This document shows, piece by piece, positions 47,601 to 59,369 of a DNA stretch of 64,000 nucleotides. The stretch lies in assembly GCA_014843695.1 (NCBI GenBank), contig CM026390.1:10107416-10171415 (forward strand), in the 5' to 3' direction. The notes beneath the pieces are model-generated. The model was not told where the DNA came from, ran no database searches, and saw only the letters and a list, made by a program, of their open reading frames with translations. Every line of letters starts with the position of its first letter. The first letter of the stretch is position 1. The stretch is from Archivesica marissinica. Its lineage: Eukaryota; Mollusca; Bivalvia; Venerida; Vesicomyidae. The position numbers and the translations under genes were made by a program.

Positions 47601-50600
47601 GTTGTGTGTCTGGCCACAGTGACAGTAGGAGTTGTCTGTCTGGCCACAGTGACAGTAGGTGTTGTCTGTCTGGCCACAGTGACAGTAGTTGTTGTGTGTC
47701 TGGCCACAGTGACAGTAGTTGTTGTATGTCTGGCCACAGTGACAGTAGTTGTTGTGTGTCTTGCCACAGTGACAGTAGTTGTTGTGTGTCTGGCCACAGT
47801 GACAGTAGTTGTTGTCTGTCTGGTCGCAGTGACAGTAGGAGTTGTGTTTCTGGCCACAGTGACAGTAGGTGTTGTCTGTCTGGCCACAGTGACAGTAGGA
47901 GTTGTTTGTCTGGCCATAGTGACAGTATGTGTTGTATGTCTGGCCATAGTGACAGTATGTGTTGTCTGTCTGGCCATAGTGACTGGTGTTGTCTGTCTGG
48001 TCGCAGTGACAGTAGGGGTTGTCTGTCTGGCCACAGTGACAGTAGGTGTTGTCTGTCTGGTCGCAGTGACAGTAGGGGTTGTCTGTTTGGCCATAGTGAC
48101 AGTAGGGGTTGTCTGTCTGGTCGCAGTGACAGTAGGTGTTGTCTGTCTGGCCACAGTGACAGTAGGAGTTGTCTGTCTGGCCATAGTGACAGTAGGTGTT
48201 GTCTGTCTGGTCACAGTGACAGTAGGGGTTGTCTGTTTGGCCATAGTGACAGTAGGGGTTGTCTGTCTGGTCGCAGTGACCGTAGGTGTTGTCTGTCTGG
48301 CCACAGTGACAGTAGGAGTTGTCTGTCTGGCCACAGTGACAGTAGGTGTTGTCTGTCTGGCCATAGTGACAGTAGGTGTTGTCTGTCTGGTCACAGTGAC
48401 AGTAGGGGTTGTCTGTTTGGCCATAGTGACCGTAGGTGTTGTCTGTCTGGCCACAGTGACAGTAGGGGTTGTCTGTTTGGCCATAGTGACAGTAGGGGTT
48501 GTCTGTCTGGTCGCAGTGACAGTAGGTGTTGTCTGTCTGGTCGCAGTGACAGTAGGGGTTGTCTGTCTGGCCACAGTGACAGTTGGGGTTGTCTGTCTGG
48601 CCACAGTGACAGTATGTGTTGTATGTCAGTCCGCAGTGACAGTAGGGGTTGTCTGTCTGGCCGCAGTGACAGTAGGTGTTGTCTGTCTGGTCGCAGTGAC
48701 AGTAGGGGTTGTCTGTCTGGCCATAGTGACAGTAGGGGTTGTCTGTCTGGTCACAATGACAGTAGGGGTTGTCTGTCTGGCCACAGTGACAGTAGTTGTT
48801 GTGTGTCTGGCCACAGTGACAGTAGGAGTTGTCTGTCTGGCCACAGTGACAGTAGGTGTTGTTTGTCTGGCCACAGTGACAGTAGGTGTTGTCTGTCTGG
48901 CCACAGTGACAGTAGTTGTTGTGTGTCTGGCCACAGTGACAGTAGTTGTTGTATGTCTGGCCACAGTGACAGTAGTTGTTGTGTGTCTGGCCACAGTGAC
49001 AGTAGTTGTTGTGTGTCTGGCCACAGTGACAGTAGTTGTTGTCTGTCTGGTCGCAGTGACAGTAGGAGTTGTGTGTCTGGCCACAGTGACAGTAGGTGTT
49101 GTCTGTCTGGCCACAGTGACAGTAGGTGTTGTCTGTCTGGCCACAGTGACAGTAGGAGTTGTTTGTCTGGCCATAGTGACAGTATGTGTTGTATGTCTGG
49201 CCATAGTGACAGTATGTGTTGTCTGTCTGGCCATAGTGACAGGTGTTGTCTGTCTGGTTGCAGTGACAGTAGGGGTTGTCTGTCTGGCCACAGTGACAGT
49301 AGGTGTTGTCTGTCTGGCCATAGTGACAGGTGTTGTCTGTCTGGTCGCAGTGACAGTAGGGGTTGTCTGTCTGGCCACAGTGACAGTAGGTGTTGTCTGT
49401 CTGGTCGCAGTGACAGTAGGGGTTGTCTGTTTGGCCATAGTGACAGTAGGGGTTGTCTGTCTGGTCGCAGTGACTGTAGGTGTTGTCTGTCTGGCCACAG
49501 TGACAGTAGGGGTTGTCTGTTTGGCCATAGTGACAGTAGAGGTTGTGTGTCTGGTCGCAGTGACAGTAGGTGTTGTCTGTCTGGTCGCAGTGACAGTAAG
49601 GGTTGTCTGTCTGGCCACAGTGACAGTAGGTGTTGTCTGTCTGGCCACAGTGACAGTAGTTGTTGTGTGTCTGGCCACAGTGACAGTAGTTGTTGTATGT
49701 CTGGCCACAGTGACAGTAGTTGTTGTGTGTCTGGCCACAGTGACAGTAGTTGTTGTGTGTCTGGCCACAGTGACAGTAGTTGTTGTCTGTCTGGTCGCAG
49801 TGACAGTAGGAGTTGTGTGTCTGGCCACAGTGACAGTAGGTGTTGTCTGTCTGGCCACAGTGACAGTAGGTGTTGTCTGTCTGGCCACAGTGACAGTAGG
49901 AGTTGTTTGTCTGGCCATAGTGACAGTATGTGTTGTATGTCTGGCCATAGTGACAGTATGTGTTGTCTGTCTGGCCATAGTGACAGGTGTTGTCTGTCTG
50001 GTCGCAGTGACAGTAGGGGTTGTCTGTCTGGCCACAGTGACAGTAGGTGTTGTCTGTCTGGCCATAGTGACAGGTGTTGTCTGTCTGGTCGCAGTGACAG
50101 TAGGGGTTGTCTGTCTGGCCACAGTGACAGTAGGTGTTGTCTGTCTGGTCGCAGTGACAGTAGGGGTTGTCTGTTTGGCCATAGTGACAGTAGGGGTTGT
50201 CTGTCTGGTCGCAGTGACAGTAGGTGTTGTCTGTCTGGTCGCAGTGACAGTAGGTGTTGTCTGTCTGGCCACAGTGACAGTAGGAGTTGTCTGTCTGGCC
50301 ATAGTGACAGTATGTGTTGTCTGTCTGGCCATAGTGACAGTAGGTGTTGTCTGTCTGGTCACAGTGACAGTAGGGGTTGTCTGTCTGGCCACAGTGACAA
50401 TAGGTGTTGTCTGTCTGGTCGCAGTGACAGTAGGGGTTGTTTGTCTGGTCGCAGTGACAGTAGGTGTTGTCTGTCTGGCCACAGTGACAGTAGGAGTTGT
50501 CTGTCTGGCCATAGTGACATTAGGGGTTGTCTGTCTGGTCACAGTGACAGTAGGGGTTGTTTGTCTGGTCACAGTGACAGTAGGGGTTGTTTGTCTGGTC

Positions 50601-50690
50601 GCAGTGACAGTAGGTGTTGTCTGTCTGGCCACAGTGACAGTAGGAGTTGTCTGTCTGGTCGCAGTGACAGTAGAGGTTGTTTGTCTACTA
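44697..50690. repeat. 30-bp minisatellite, about 200 copies
   Basis: The unit is CTGTCTGGCCACAGTGACAG then TAGGTGTTGT. Variants (GGTCGCAG, GGCCATAG, TATCCGCAG, TAGTTGTTGTG) recur in blocks, showing higher-order duplications. The unit has stop codons in only one of six frames and is ten codons long. Five frames are therefore open for long stretches, giving ORFs of up to about 1550 codons. I consider none of them genes. Confidence 0.97.
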
Positions 50691-50734
50691 GGAGTGTCAA
50701 ATTAATTCATGTGAAAAAGTTATCCAGCTGACTC

Positions 50735-50835
50735 GAGGAAGGTTGGTGGTTCTATATCATATAGATGCAAACCTGTGCCTGAAATACTGCTTGGAGGGGC
50801 ATCTAGGCTTGTCCTCCAACAATAACAACTGAGAC
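50735..50835 (+). mobile_element. SINE family C tail fragment
   Basis: CTGAAATACTGCTTGGAGGG then GCATCTAGG, as in the family-C body, inverted relative to the other copies. Confidence 0.6.
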
Positions 50836-51324
50836 AAATCTAAGATGACTGGAAGCACAATATACCTGGTTTCATTAACCAATAATGCGATCATTATAAT
50901 TTGAGATACAATTCACCAAATTTAGACATTTAGTTCACAGCTGCTTTCAAGCATCCATTGTGTTTGTTTTCTGGAAACAAATCACAACAAACAAGATGGA
51001 ATCCTTTACACACATAAAGAGATACATGTACATAGTAATTCTACAAAACAGAAACAACAAAGTGGAGGTACATTGGATCCGGGCACATAAAGACTTAATT
51101 GGAAATGAACAGACAGATCACAAGGCATAACATCAAAGAGAGGTAGGTAGATCATCTGAGGTATTTGATATAGATAGATTATGTCATAAAAGGGGCCATG
51201 GGGCCCTAAGCGCAAGACCCAAGTGGTCTTGTCGATAATTGCTTATTATAATGTTAGTTGTAACTCTCGAATGTAAGATTATAATTATAATAAATAAATT
51301 GTAGATGAAGATTATTTAAAAAAA
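50836..51324. other. unique DNA
   Basis: Nothing recognised. Confidence 0.5.
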
Positions 51325-51610
51325 GACAGATATGTATTACAGTGGTAACACGCTGGACTGGTAATCCAGGGATTGCAGGTTCGATCGCCCGTCTGACCCT
51401 AATAAAATTAATAGTCTTTCAGATGAGACTTTAAACCAAGGTCTTGTGTCAGTGCTGTACACAGTGCACGTAAAAGAACCAGAGGAGACTCTGGAATGGG
51501 TCGCTGTCTGTATCATTGCACTATTCTCCAAAAATATAAAATGACTAATCTCTTCAGGAAGTGTCGCTCATATGGGCAACCGGTAGAGACAATAAATAAA
51601 CGTAAAACAC
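51325..51610 (+). mobile_element. SINE family A
   Basis: The tRNA-like head is TACAGTGGTAACACGCTGGA, with GCAGGTTCGATCGCCC. The core has GCACGTAAAAGAACCAGAGG and the tail is GACAATAAATAAACGTAAA. Confidence 0.88.
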
Positions 51611-52440
51611 ACACACACTTTTTAAAAATAAGTAAAATGTTGTTCTGTTATTCAACCCTAAGCAAAATACAATCCTGACTATAAAAAGTATAATCAGACA
51701 ATGTTCTTAGGTACCAAGTTTATTTGAACACGTAACACGGACATCACAGTACACTATATTACAATGTTCATTTCAGAATGCTAGACAAGTACGCCACAAG
51801 GCAACCATAAGGACTATGTAACAAACGCATTAAAGACCAAGGTGATTTATAAGTGGAACTAGTTATCAGAGAGAAAGTGAACAACATACAAGATGTCAAC
51901 ACAAACTGGCTATATTGGGGAAGATGACAGGAAGCATTTCTCAATCATTAATAACGCTACCAAATAGCGGACTATTACATTTTCATAATGCAAAATAATA
52001 TTAATAATAAAGTTGTTATTTTACGAAGATAGCTCATAAAGTGTTCACATTATCATACCATAATGATCGCCATAATGTACAGCTTAATTACAATGAGTCC
52101 TTCCGAAGTTCAGAGATGATGATGATGACAGTGCATACAATAGCAAACATTCTATTCAGACAGTGGATAGAAGGTACAGTAATAAACTTTGCAACATTAA
52201 CAGGAGAACTGGAGGGTGCATCACAAGAAGCAAGAGGTGAACCTGTCAACACATTTAGGCTATTTATCGAAGAATTGGGAAGGTTCCATCAAAACAAAAT
52301 AAACATCTTCCCTCACAACAGTCATAAACTCCAAAGCTTGGGGCCTGGACAAATGATCCTAAGCAGCAGGCAGGCGGCCGGTTCTGCTACCAAAATGTTT
52401 CTTGTATGTTTGGGGACATGTTTAAGAATGACACCCAGCA
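51611..52440. other. unique segment, possible transcribed sequence of unknown strand
   Basis: On the plus strand an ORF of about 137 codons (52041-52454) ends in the first unit of the 37-bp array and has no recognisable domain. On the minus strand an AATAAA (51722-51727) would fit a poly(A) signal. Neither is enough to call a gene. Confidence 0.3.
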
Positions 52441-53655
52441 CTGTAAGGCTTTGATAGCTATAGAATGACACCCAGCACTGTAAGGCTTTGATAGCTATAG
52501 GGTGACACCCAGCACTGTAAGGCTTTGATAGCTATAGAATGACACCCAGCACTGTAAGGCTTTGATAGCTATAGAATGACACCCAGCACTGTAAGGCTTT
52601 GATAGCTATAGAATGACACCCAGCACTGTAAGGCTTTGATAGCTATAGAATGACACCCAGCACTGTAAGGCTTTGATAGCTATAGAATGACACCCAGCAC
52701 TGTAAGGCTTTGATAGCTATAGAATGACACCCAGCACTGTAAGGCTTTGATAGCTATAGAATGACACCCAGCACTGTAAGGCTTTGATAGCTATAGAATG
52801 ACACCCAGCACTGTAAGGCTTTGATAGCTATAGAATGACACCCAGCACTGTAAGGCTTTGATAGCTATAGAATGACACCCAGCACTGTAAGGCTTTGATA
52901 GCTATAGAATGACACCCAGCACTGTAAGGCTTTGATAGCTATAGAATGACACCCAGCACTGTAAGGCTTTGATAGCTATAGAATGACACCCAGCACTGTA
53001 AGGCTTTGATAGCTATAGAATGACACCCAGCACTGTAAGGCTTTGATAGCTATAGAATGACACCCAGCACTGTAAGGCTTTGATAGCTATAGAATGACAC
53101 CCAGCACTGTAAGGCTTTGATAGCTATAGAATGACACCCAGCACTGTAAGGCTTTGATAGCTATAGAATGACACCCAGCACTGTAAGGCTTTGATAGCTA
53201 TAGAATGACACCCAGCACTGTAAGGCTTTGATAGCTATAGAATGACACCCAGCACTGTAAGGCTTTGATAGCTATAGAATGACACCCAGCACTGTAAGGC
53301 TTTGATAGCTATAGGGTGACACCCAGCACTGTAAGGCTTTGATAGCTATAGGGTGTCACCCAGCACTGTAAGGCTTTGATAGCTATAGAATGACACCCAG
53401 CACTGTAAGGCTTTGATAGCTATAGAATGACACCCAGCACTGTAAGGCTTTGATAGCTATAGAATGACACCCAGCACTGTAAGGCTTTGATAGCTATAGA
53501 ATGACACCCATCACTGTAAGGCTTTGATAGCTATAGGGTGACACCCAGCACTGTAAGGCTTTGATAGCTATAGGGTGTCACCCAGCACTGTAAGGCTTTG
53601 ATAGCTATAGAATGACACCCAGCACTGTAAGGCTTTGATAGCTATAGGGTGTCAT
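52441..53655. repeat. 37-bp minisatellite, about 33 copies
   Basis: The unit is AATGACACCCAGCACTGTAA then GGCTTTGATAGCTATAG. Occasional GGGTGACACC and GGGTGTCACC variants occur, mostly in the right third. Homogenisation is very high. Confidence 0.97.
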
Positions 53656-54114
53656 TTCCAGATGTGCTTGGATATCGCCTAAATTCTTCATAATGTCCTT
53701 AAAAAATACAAGAAATATTTTGGGACTAGAACCGCCTGTCTAACACTAGGGATAATTTGTACAAACCCCAAGCATATCTGAGAATACAATGCATAAAGCA
53801 ACTATATAGAACAACGGTCATCGCTACTTGTCTTCTTCTTCCTATTCTGGGACAAGACCCCAATTTCTTTTTTCAACTGATAGAATTTACTGTAAGGGGT
53901 GTACAAGAAATAAAAGAGAAACAATATCGTAAGAAGGCTGCTGTAGCATATATTTATACAAATACATGTATATACATGTACATGTATAGATAAGATTGAA
54001 GAGAAAACAAAATCACATAGGTTTTAGAAAAAATTTTACATCACTATATTGCCAAGAAGTTTTAATTCCATAGATATAGACAGCTAAAATCAGGAAATGT
54101 GTTTAGGCAAAGTG
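53656..54114. other. unique DNA, no assignable gene
   Basis: A plus-strand frame around 53870-53950 reads QLIEFTVRGVQEIKEKQYRK, and a minus-strand frame near 53660-53710 reads KDIMKNLGDIQAHLEM. Both look mildly protein-like but lack confirmable borders or a known family. Confidence 0.3.
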
Positions 54115-54670
54115 TTTGGCTAGTTTAGTCCTAAAAAGGCATCAACTGAGCCAATTGACACGATGTCCGGTGGTAGGTTGTTTCATTCCCTGATGGTGCT
54201 CATGAGTGACCAACGAACAATGCTACAAAACTTGCCCGATCATGAAGTATGGCAGCATCATCTTGGACAAACACATTAAAGACAACATCAACAATCTGGA
54301 AATGCAGGTCAGCAAGGTACATGACCCCGAGGACTATCACAGGATTAGCATGGTTACAGACATGCTGCATAAACTCCACTGGCAAACCTTACAAGAGAAG
54401 TGGCGGACACAGGCTAGGACTGTGATGATGTACCGCATAGTCCACCAAATAGTTACCATGACAGATACCACTGATTCATCTCACTACTGCCACCATATTG
54501 TAGGGCAATGGACAGAAGTGTTGATACTTTATGCCAGCCAGGACAATGGTGTATAAACACTCCTTCCTGGATGATATACGTCTGTGGAACATGTTAATGT
54601 ATGTGGCAGTATGTGTCTGAAGTGACAGCGAGATAGGCTATTGTGTCGTCGGCATAGAGGAGTCACTGAG
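54115..54670. pseudogene. scrambled jockey/CR1-like RT fragments
   Basis: Three pieces of one RT family in mixed orientation. At 54115-54195 on the minus strand, NNLPPDIVSIGSVDAF is the typical ORF2 C-terminus. At 54206-54460 on the plus strand, VTDMLHKLHWQTLQE and ARTVMMYRIVHQI are the region before it. At about 54600-54670 on the minus strand, LYADDTIAYLAVTSD is the catalytic YADD block. The order and strands show rearrangement; nothing can be functional. Confidence 0.7.
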
Positions 54671-54994
54671 AAGACAGATCTTCAGGTTGTAAGTGACAAT
54701 GTATGATATGTAATACGAGGAGGCTTTCTGAGCTGATTTTGCACACTGACGTGTATATTGTCCATTGTATACAACTGGACTACTACTTCAATAGCGGAAA
54801 TAATCAAAACACACAACTGGTGAGCCTCCTTGTCATACTCAGTATTGAGTGTTGGGAGTAACATGTAGATCTTTTGTCCATCATTTACAATGTTTTTGCG
54901 CAGCCAAAGCAAAAAAGTTAAGCTTTCGATTAAATCCATTTTCATTCTGTATACAATAGATATGTACTGTACATTATGAATGAATAAATATGTT
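54671..54994. other. no clear feature
   Basis: A minus-strand ORF of 87 codons (54682-54945) has no recognised domain. It may be further degraded retrotransposon. Confidence 0.35.
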
Positions 54995-55385
54995 TAAAGT
55001 AAAACCAAGCGGAAGAGTTAGTGACCCGACATGGGCTTAAACCACGACCTCCCGAACACTACTACATGTAGTCGGAAAGCTCTACCAACTGAGCTAGCTG
55101 GGCCGATGTTCTACCCACGCCGAAATATACTACAATCTTCCATCTCTTATTCTTTAAGAGTAGCACTCTGATCTCTGCAGACGCACCCCTACTCCTTTTC
55201 ACGTACACAAGATGACATCATAGCCATTAAAGTGACCAAGCAAAGAAAGAGCGAAAAAGTAAGTGACCCGACGTGGGGCTGGAACCAACGACCTCCCAAA
55301 CACTAGTCAGACAATTCTACCAACCCATCGAGAAAGCCGATATTCTACCCACGCAGAAATACACAAACTTAATTGCGACTCATTG
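54995..55385 (-). mobile_element. two tRNA-derived SINE heads in tandem (family H)
   Basis: GGCCCAGCTAGCTCAGTTGG then TAGAGC on the minus strand near 55104-55077, with TCGGGAGGTCGTGGTTTAAG. A second copy of the same pattern is at about 55260-55360. Both are preceded by GTGACCCGAC in plus reading. The head resembles a tRNA but is embedded in a repeated unit. Confidence 0.65.
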
Positions 55386-56091
55386 GATATATCGATATAA
55401 ACTGGAAACACACAAACCACACATGTGCATGCACACATCACACACATATATCGCAAGGTGTCAAATCTTTCTGGTCCATTGTAAAGGGACACGAGAGATA
55501 TGCAAAGAGATATCTTTCTTTAGAGATTGATTTTCATAAGAATTAGCAAAGTACCATTGGTGTACCGGTAATCGGCCGTCTAATGCTTTTTGGTGAATGT
55601 CTTCTAGTCAGTCTATTTTACAGCAAGTGGAATAATATTACTAAGTAAAATAATCATTTCTGCATTTAATGCAATTGTCTAAACTCAGATTGCATAACAA
55701 ATGTTTAAAATAAAATACACATTCACTCGCTTGTGATTTCAACAGGGGGTCGAAAAAAGTACCTATTATTGGCAGACCTTGAACATGCATGTAACAGAAA
55801 TGTTGATTACAGTTAAGTTCCAAAAATCTAATTAACATTGGGCATAGCAATAATTGTTACTCGAAACGGAGGAATTTAACACCCAACAAATTATAATTAC
55901 TCTTCAATATGAGGTAAGCTGTGGCATGGAGAGAAATGTCATTTAATGTGGAGAGTGGCATACCATACTGTCTTGCTGCCGATTTTATTGGTAAACCCAT
56001 GTCTCTAACAACCTGATATGCGTTTGTCAGTGCACTTGGTGAATATAGATGCCAGGTTGGATTTGAAAAAAATGAATGAAACTCTCAGGCA
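55386..56091. other. unique DNA
   Basis: No feature recognised. Confidence 0.5.
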
Positions 56092-57102
56092 GAGAGCACG
56101 CTCAAGCACAAAGACATTGTGGGAGTGACTGCTGTTGGACGTCAAGGAATCGGTGCAACAAAGACGGTGCTGTGGAGCAGATCAAACCAGAAGGAGAGGC
56201 AAGCCATGATCCAGTCAGAAATCAGTAGAGCAGAGGAACATGCCAGACAAGCAAGGGCAGTGGAAATGGGAGCGCAGCGAGCATGGACTACGTGGAACAC
56301 CACAGACAGGAAGCTGACCTGGGAAGACATCTGGAAGTATGAGCCACTGAGGTTTTCATTTCTACTTAGGTCCGTCTATGACCTCCTACCATCCCCAGCA
56401 AACCTGTGCCGATGGGGACTCACGGCTGATCCCAAATGCAGCTTATGTGACAGAACAGGCACACTAGAGCATGTCCTGTCATCCTGTTCTACATCACTGA
56501 CACAGGGCAGATACAGATGGAGACACGACTCAGTCCTCAGGGAGTTGGCTGACTGGCTGGAGAAAGAGCGGAAGAAGGAACGTGGTAAACATCCCCACCA
56601 TGGGCACATCGCCTTTGTCAAGCCGGGTGAGACCAGGAAGACACAGACATCACACAAGTCATCGATTCTGGATGGCACAACAGGCTGGAACATGGAGGTT
56701 GACCTTGGGAAGAGACTTGTTTTCCCCGACGTGGTCCAGACAACCCAACGGCCAGACATTGTACTGTGGTCCAAGACAGGGAAGAAGCTCATCGTCATTG
56801 AACTGACAGTACCATGGGAGACAAGGTGCGAAGAAGCCTACGAAAGGAAGAAGGCGAAGTATACAGAGCTTCTGGAACTCTGCAAGCAACGAGGTTGGCG
56901 TACTTGGCTGTTCCCAGTAGAAGTAGGCGCGAGAGGCTTCTGTTCCCAGTCCGTTTGCAGACTGATGACAGCAGTTGGGACTACTGGTAGAGAGAAAAGG
57001 ATGGCTATCCAGAGACTGAGCCAAGCAGCTGAACGGGCTTCAAGCTGGCTGTGGCTGAGACGAGAGGAGAAGAGCTGTAAGCAATCAACCAACGCGCAGT
57101 GA
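56092..57102 (+). pseudogene. R2-type non-LTR retrotransposon C-terminus with endonuclease domain (5' truncated)
   Basis: An uninterrupted frame of about 336 codons starts at a stop-bounded edge near 56092; the internal Met is at 56119. It shows a CCHC motif, CSLC-7-H-4-C (CSLCDRTGTLEHVLSSC), then RPDIVLWSKTGKKLIVIELT, the PD-(D/E)XK-type restriction-like endonuclease signature of R2-clade elements. ELTVPWE, EAYERKKAKY and GWRTWLFPVEVGARGF follow. The reverse transcriptase that should precede it is absent, as in a 5'-truncated insertion. That the ORF remains open suggests it is recent or by chance retained. A host gene derived from such an element cannot be excluded. Confidence 0.8.
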
Positions 57103-57604
57103 CTGATCACCACTGTGGGCCCACCGCCACCAGAGTGTCCATGGAATTAAAGGGCCGAAACACTCAAGGACGGCGGCATCCATGCTGATGATGTTGGTTG
57201 AGAAGCAGTCTACATTCCATATAGACTGTATTATATCACAATTAGCATAATAGTAAATACATATCTTGGACAATAGTATTTTTGAAGAAAAAGTGTTAAA
57301 AAGCTGTAATAGGAACACTATATTTGAATTGACCTGTAAAATGTGCATTATGACATTGTCGCATAACTATTACGTGGCGATTATTATGCAGGCGATAAAA
57401 TTTCTCATTTTACAAAAACAAAAACATATTTCTTTATATGTTTAAGGGGTTTTTAGGCGACACATATATGGGATTAATTAAAACATCAACATTTGCATAC
57501 TTTCAAATAAAATGTGACAATTTATCTGCTCTTTGATAACTAATATGTGAACACCATAAGTACCAACGCGCCTGTTTTGTTAACGATGACGTCATTCACA
57601 TTCC
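57103..57604. other. unique DNA, likely R2-like 3' end then host
   Basis: No motif beyond the stop codon of the endonuclease ORF was recognised. Confidence 0.45.
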
Positions 57605-58344
57605 AGATGTAAGCAAAAGGTGAATGAGATCACAGTAAGTTCAAATGGCATAGAGAAACTTCTCAGTAACCGGAACCCCCATAAGGCTAGTGGTCCCGAC
57701 CAAATTAAGCCAATCATACTTAAAACCCTGTCTAAAGAACTCTCACCTATCCTTGAAGTCTTATTCCAAAAATCCCTCAACGAAGGATCACTGCCGGCCC
57801 AGTGGAAGTCAGCAAATGTTGCTCCCATTTACAAAAAAGGGGACAAGTCAGACCCCGCCAACTATAGGCCTATCTCACTGACATGTGTTCTATGCAAGGT
57901 ACTAGAACATATAGTTTCCTCCTCGATAGTAAAACACTTCACTAACCACAGTATTCTGTACCACTTGCAGCATGGTTTTAAAGAAAAACGGTCATGCGTG
58001 ACCCAACTAGTAATGCTAGTCAATGACTTGGTTACCTCTGTCTACAATAAGCATCAGGTAGATCTCATCCTATTAGACTTCAGTAAGGGTTTCGATAAGG
58101 TCAATCACAAGAAAGTACTACATGTACTAAAAATGCATGGCTATGGAGTCAGGGGTCTAACATTAAGGTGGATTAAGAGTTTTCTAGATAATAGACTCCA
58201 GTCAGTTGTCCTTAATGGTATTAGTTCAGAGGCCATTCCGGTGTCCTCTGGAGTCCCATAGTTTTTCCTAGCTTACATAAACGACCTCCCACAAAATATC
58301 AGTTCCAAAGTCCATATCATTGCAGATGATACTGCAGTCTATCT

Positions 58345-58436
58345 CACAGGGATTCGGCACGTTTGTGGGTACTAGTATATATATTTAAGTACTTAAATAT
58401 ATATACTAGTACCCACAAACGTGCCGAATCCCTGTG
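58345..58436. mobile_element. 92-bp perfect palindrome with 8-bp target duplication
   Basis: The left arm (46 bp, CACAGGGATTCGGCACG...) and right arm (...CGTGCCGAATCCCTGTG) are exact reverse complements meeting at 58390/58391. The direct repeat GTCTATCT flanks it at 58337-58344 and 58437-58444. Removing the insert and one repeat restores a continuous RT sequence. The 8-bp duplication and CA-GGG ends suggest a foldback hAT-type MITE. Confidence 0.93.
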
Positions 58437-58650
58437 GTCTATCTATCACTGACATCTGCAAATTAATCGGTCACACTCCAAAACGATCTTAAGAGATTAA
58501 TAGAGTGGGAGTTGGAGTGGGACATGGAATTTAACTCCTCCAAATGTCAAGTCCACGTCATCAGAAGGAAACATCCTATTCCCAGTCAATATAAACTCCA
58601 TGGAGACCTACTTGAGTCGGTCACCTCAGCCAAATACCTTGGCGTGGATA

Positions 58651-58968
58651 CAGGGGTCATTCTAGGTCAGAATGTTTGGGAGAAGTGAGAAAGCGCGTAA
58701 TCGCTTCCTTAAATGGTGTTCTTTAATATACTTCTGCAAAATAGGGTTAAAATGCACAGTACAACCATTAAATACAACATTTGAATAGAAGGAGTGCTTT
58801 ATAATGGGCCAGTGTATCTTACTAGACAAAATTTTGTTTGAAAATCGTAAAAACCCAAAAAAACAAAAAATTAAATTTTTTTTTAGGGAGAAGTGGGGCC
58901 CCCAGAGAGCGAAGTCAGGGTCCCTAGGGCGACAATTTCGCCCACATCGCCCTCTAAACTGATCCCTG
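58651..58968. mobile_element. hAT-like non-autonomous element in the LINE
   Basis: Starts CAGGGGTCATTCTAGG and ends CTAAACTGATCCCTG, imperfect inverted ends. The LINE frame breaks at ..YLGVD and resumes with ATATCTCAAATAACCTT. The bases on each side (CGTGGATA and GGCCGATA) could be a decayed 8-bp duplication (5 of 8 match). Confidence 0.65.
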
Positions 58969-59369
58969 GCCGATATCTCAAATAACCTTCCGTGGGACAC
59001 TCACATAAAAAGGTCAACTAAGAAAGCAAACCAAACATTAGGATTTCTACGTAGAAACCTCCAGGTCAAATCCGAACACCTTAAGTCAATGGCTTACACT
59101 CGTGAGACTCCAGCTTGAATATGGCTCCGAGATCTGGTTGCCCCATACCCAAAGATTGATAGACCAAATTGAAGCCCGTTGGATAAAGGCTGACTTCTAT
59201 CGTACCTCTAGTGTTACAGTCATGCTACTTTCCCTAAATCTATGCATACTAGATCAACAGCGTATTGACAATAGGTTATCCCGTATGTATAAAATTCATA
59301 ATGATCTTGTTGCTATTCCCATTGAAAATTACCTAGTCCCCCTCGCCAATGCCATTTCTTAAGCTATAT

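Noticed and set aside
46035..50705. Very long plus-strand ORFs (about 1556 and 1283 codons) and minus-strand ORFs rich in Thr (TTPTVTVARQ)
   Set aside because: They consist wholly of a 30-bp tandem unit that lacks stops in five frames. No non-repeat domain, start context or splice structure is present. A mucin-like protein was considered for the minus frame but has no signal peptide or flanking exon.
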